Assembly (NCBI RefSeq): GCF_029688845.1 | Contig: NZ_JARUKW010000003.1 | Location: 62,001 to 126,000, forward strand | Length of the DNA stretch: 64,000 nt | Source: Natronococcus sp. A-GB1 | Lineage (GTDB): Archaea > Halobacteriota > Halobacteria > Halobacteriales > Natrialbaceae | Direction of reading: 5' to 3' | Part shown: positions 62,766 to 64,000 of the stretch, one piece after another | How the letters are laid out: every line of letters starts with the position of its first letter | Numbering within the stretch: position 1 is the first letter of the stretch | Notes under the pieces: generated by a model | The model's database searches: none | Told to the model about the DNA's origin: nothing | What the model saw: the letters and a program-made list of their open reading frames with translations, nothing else | Translations under genes and position numbers: made by a program

Positions 62766-62938
62766 TCGGGGTCGTCCTTGATCTCCTCGAGGCGATCGAG
62801 CAGCTCGTCGCTCGAGGCGCCGTTCTCGAACTCGATCGAGCCGTGGTGATGGTTCTGTTCCGACTGGACAGCGTCGTCGTCATCAAAATCGGCGTCGACC
62901 TCCTGTTGTTCGGACTCGTCGTAGCTCCCGAATCCCAT
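62762..62938 (-). CDS. small acidic haloarchaeal protein (58 aa, DUF5786-like)
   Basis: From ATG 62938 to TGA at 62762, starting MGFGSYDESEQQEVDADFDD and ending SSDELLDRLEEIKDDPE. The MGFGSYDESEQ start and DELLDRLxEIK end are characteristic of a small conserved haloarchaeal family that I believe is DUF5786. A His cluster (NHHHG) sits in the middle. Its stop overlaps the DUF99 start by 4 bp, so the two are translationally coupled. Function unknown. Confidence 0.85.
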   Translation of the reverse strand: MGFGSYDESEQQEVDADFDDDDAVQSEQNHHHGSIEFENGASSDELLDRLEEIKDDPE

Positions 62939-63131
62939 ACAGTGTTACGTTCGAGAGCGGAACTGAAAAGTCCCGGGGTGACCCACCTTCAATCCCCTTA
63001 AACAGCACATATTCGGGCCAACATCGTTCTCGCGGGGCGTTCCGACGACGCCACAGTTACGCCCGCTCCGAGAGAGGAAATTCACGGATTCCGGCAGTAC
63101 CGTTTTGCCGTCGGCTCACGACCGACTCCGT

Positions 63132-63800
63132 ATGGAGGTCTACCACGTCACCGAGAACGCCGAGACGTTCACCTGCAACGCCTATCTGGTCGTCGGCGAC
63201 CGAACCACGCTGGTCGACGCCGGCTCGTGGGATGGGATCGTCGACGAGATCCGCGAGCACACCGACGAGCTCGACGCCGTCGTGATGACCCACCAGCACG
63301 GGGACCACGTCGAACAGCTCGAGTCCGTCTGCGAGGCCTTCGACCCCGAGGTGTACGCCTACGACCACCACCCGGAACGAGACCACGCGATCGAGGACGG
63401 GGACACGATACAGATCGGTGACGAGGAGTTCGACGTCGTCTACACGCCCGGCCACTCGGACGACCACGTCTCGTTCGTCTCCGAGTCGACGCTGTTTTCG
63501 GGCGACGTTGTGGTCCACGACGACGGCGCCTTCGACTACGGCAGCTTCGGCCGCACCGACATGGCCGGCCAGTCCCGCGAGCGACTCATCGAGAGCATCG
63601 AGGATCTCCTCGAGCGCATGCCAGACGGCGGTCGCGCAAACGATGCGAGCACGGCCTCGGGAGACGAGCGAAGCGAGTCTGCCGGCGTCGAGCACATGTA
63701 CGCGGGCCACGGCGACGTCTTTCACGGTGACGTGCGCGACGTTGTCGAGACGTCGCTCTCGCGAGCGGAGAAACGGGAGCCGAAGTATCCCGACGAATAG
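63132..63800 (+). CDS. metallo-beta-lactamase-fold hydrolase
   Basis: 222 residues from ATG 63132 (MEVYHVTENAETFTCNAYLV). The MBL metal site is complete: THQHGDHVEQL (HxHxDH with Gln as spacer), His in YTPGHSDDHVSFV, Asp in LFSGDVVVHDDGAF and His in YAGHGDVFHGDV. This is the glyoxalase II-like subgroup with a binuclear metal centre. Residues about 164-186 (GGRANDASTASGDERSESAG) look like a low-complexity insertion before EHMYAGHG. Substrate unknown. Confidence 0.93.
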   Translation: MEVYHVTENAETFTCNAYLVVGDRTTLVDAGSWDGIVDEIREHTDELDAVVMTHQHGDHVEQLESVCEAFDPEVYAYDHHPERDHAIEDGDTIQIGDEEFDVVYTPGHSDDHVSFVSESTLFSGDVVVHDDGAFDYGSFGRTDMAGQSRERLIESIEDLLERMPDGGRANDASTASGDERSESAGVEHMYAGHGDVFHGDVRDVVETSLSRAEKREPKYPDE

Positions 63801-63884
63801 CACGCGCGAGCGACCGGGGCAGCGAGCGGCTTCTTGGTCCAGATTTTCCGAACCGAGTGGGGCCGAGGTCCCAGGTGAGCCGGT

Positions 63885-64000
63885 GAAACACCGTCTGATC
63901 CTCTCCTCGAGGAGCGCGTGGCTCTCCAGGAAGGGTCCGGGATCGGGGAGGTGAGCGAGGACGAACTCGTTCCAGCCGTCGAACGCTGCGTTGGCGTCGT
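63885..64000 (-). pseudogene. possible coding fragment at the right edge
   Basis: On the minus strand the last 115 bases read with strong haloarchaeal codon bias, including FDGWNEFVLAHLPDPGPFLE and SHALLEERIRRCFTG, then lose coding character without reaching a stop before the MBL gene. This may be the 3' part of a gene with a frameshift or truncation; most of it would lie beyond the window. I do not recognise the family. Confidence 0.3.

Overview
The window is high-GC archaeal chromosome from an extremely halophilic archaeon (class Halobacteria). The evidence is direct: predicted proteins are very acidic, genes start leaderless or just behind TATA-like boxes, and the content is archaeal and haloarchaeal (S24e-S27ae-Kae1/Bud32, thermosome, SepF, Orc1/Cdc6, Trm1, ThiDN, 2-keto-3-deoxygluconate kinase, Tat-exported subtilases, several haloarchaeal small DUF proteins). 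I cannot name the genus from sequence reading alone.

Layout. 0-7 kb: edge of a flavoprotein gene, small haloarchaeal proteins, uvrA, and a BNR-type beta-propeller. 6.6-7.8 kb: gene-poor stretch with a long inverted repeat, a dispersed repeat (second copy at 61.3 kb) and one low-GC 58-codon membrane gene. 7.8-22 kb: two PQQ-type propeller proteins, the ribosomal/t6A cluster, Pcp, an oxidoreductase, ITPase, ThiDN, a tRNA-binding protein, and an APC transporter with two universal-stress-like proteins. 23-30 kb: mutS and mutL, separated by a response regulator and a ZIP-like membrane gene broken by an 80-bp MITE-like element. 30-42 kb: two Tat-exported subtilases, RNA cyclase, KDG kinase, a disulfide-oxidoreductase-type flavoprotein, Hsp20, an RNB nuclease, a PUA protein, and SepF. 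41.5-51.5 kb: citrate synthase, threonine deaminase, tRNA-Ser(GGA) with a duplicated 3' end, SRAP/HMCES protein, thermosome, a methyltransferase gene split by an in-frame TGA, an ABC exporter, and an Lrp regulator. 51.7-56.5 kb: PAP2 phosphatase, YihY/BrkB protein, Trm1, acidic lipoprotein, SWIM protein. 56.5-58.8 kb: a divergent Orc1/Cdc6 gene next to about 1.1 kb of non-coding DNA with seven copies of a 20-bp repeat, which I read as a replication origin with a distinctive ORB sequence. 58.8-64 kb: a hypothetical protein, HisH, NTF2-like protein, family-4 UDG, DUF99, a small DUF protein, and an MBL hydrolase.

How genes work together. DNA repair is spread along the window (UvrA, MutS, MutL with an endonuclease motif, SRAP, family-4 UDG, ITPase). 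Translation and tRNA functions include S24e, S27ae, Kae1-Bud32, Trm1, tRNA-Ser and a tRNA-binding protein. Proteostasis is represented by Hsp20 and the thermosome.

The most interesting signals are structural rather than a new operon: (1) the origin with an unusual ORB; (2) short palindromic insertions inside open genes, one of them a 57-bp in-frame insertion in hisH flanked by a 9-bp direct repeat and another palindrome in the SRAP gene, resembling in principle the in-gene palindromic elements of Rickettsia; (3) duplicated 3' ends of tRNA-Ser and hisH that look like integration or recombination scars; and (4) two recently broken genes.
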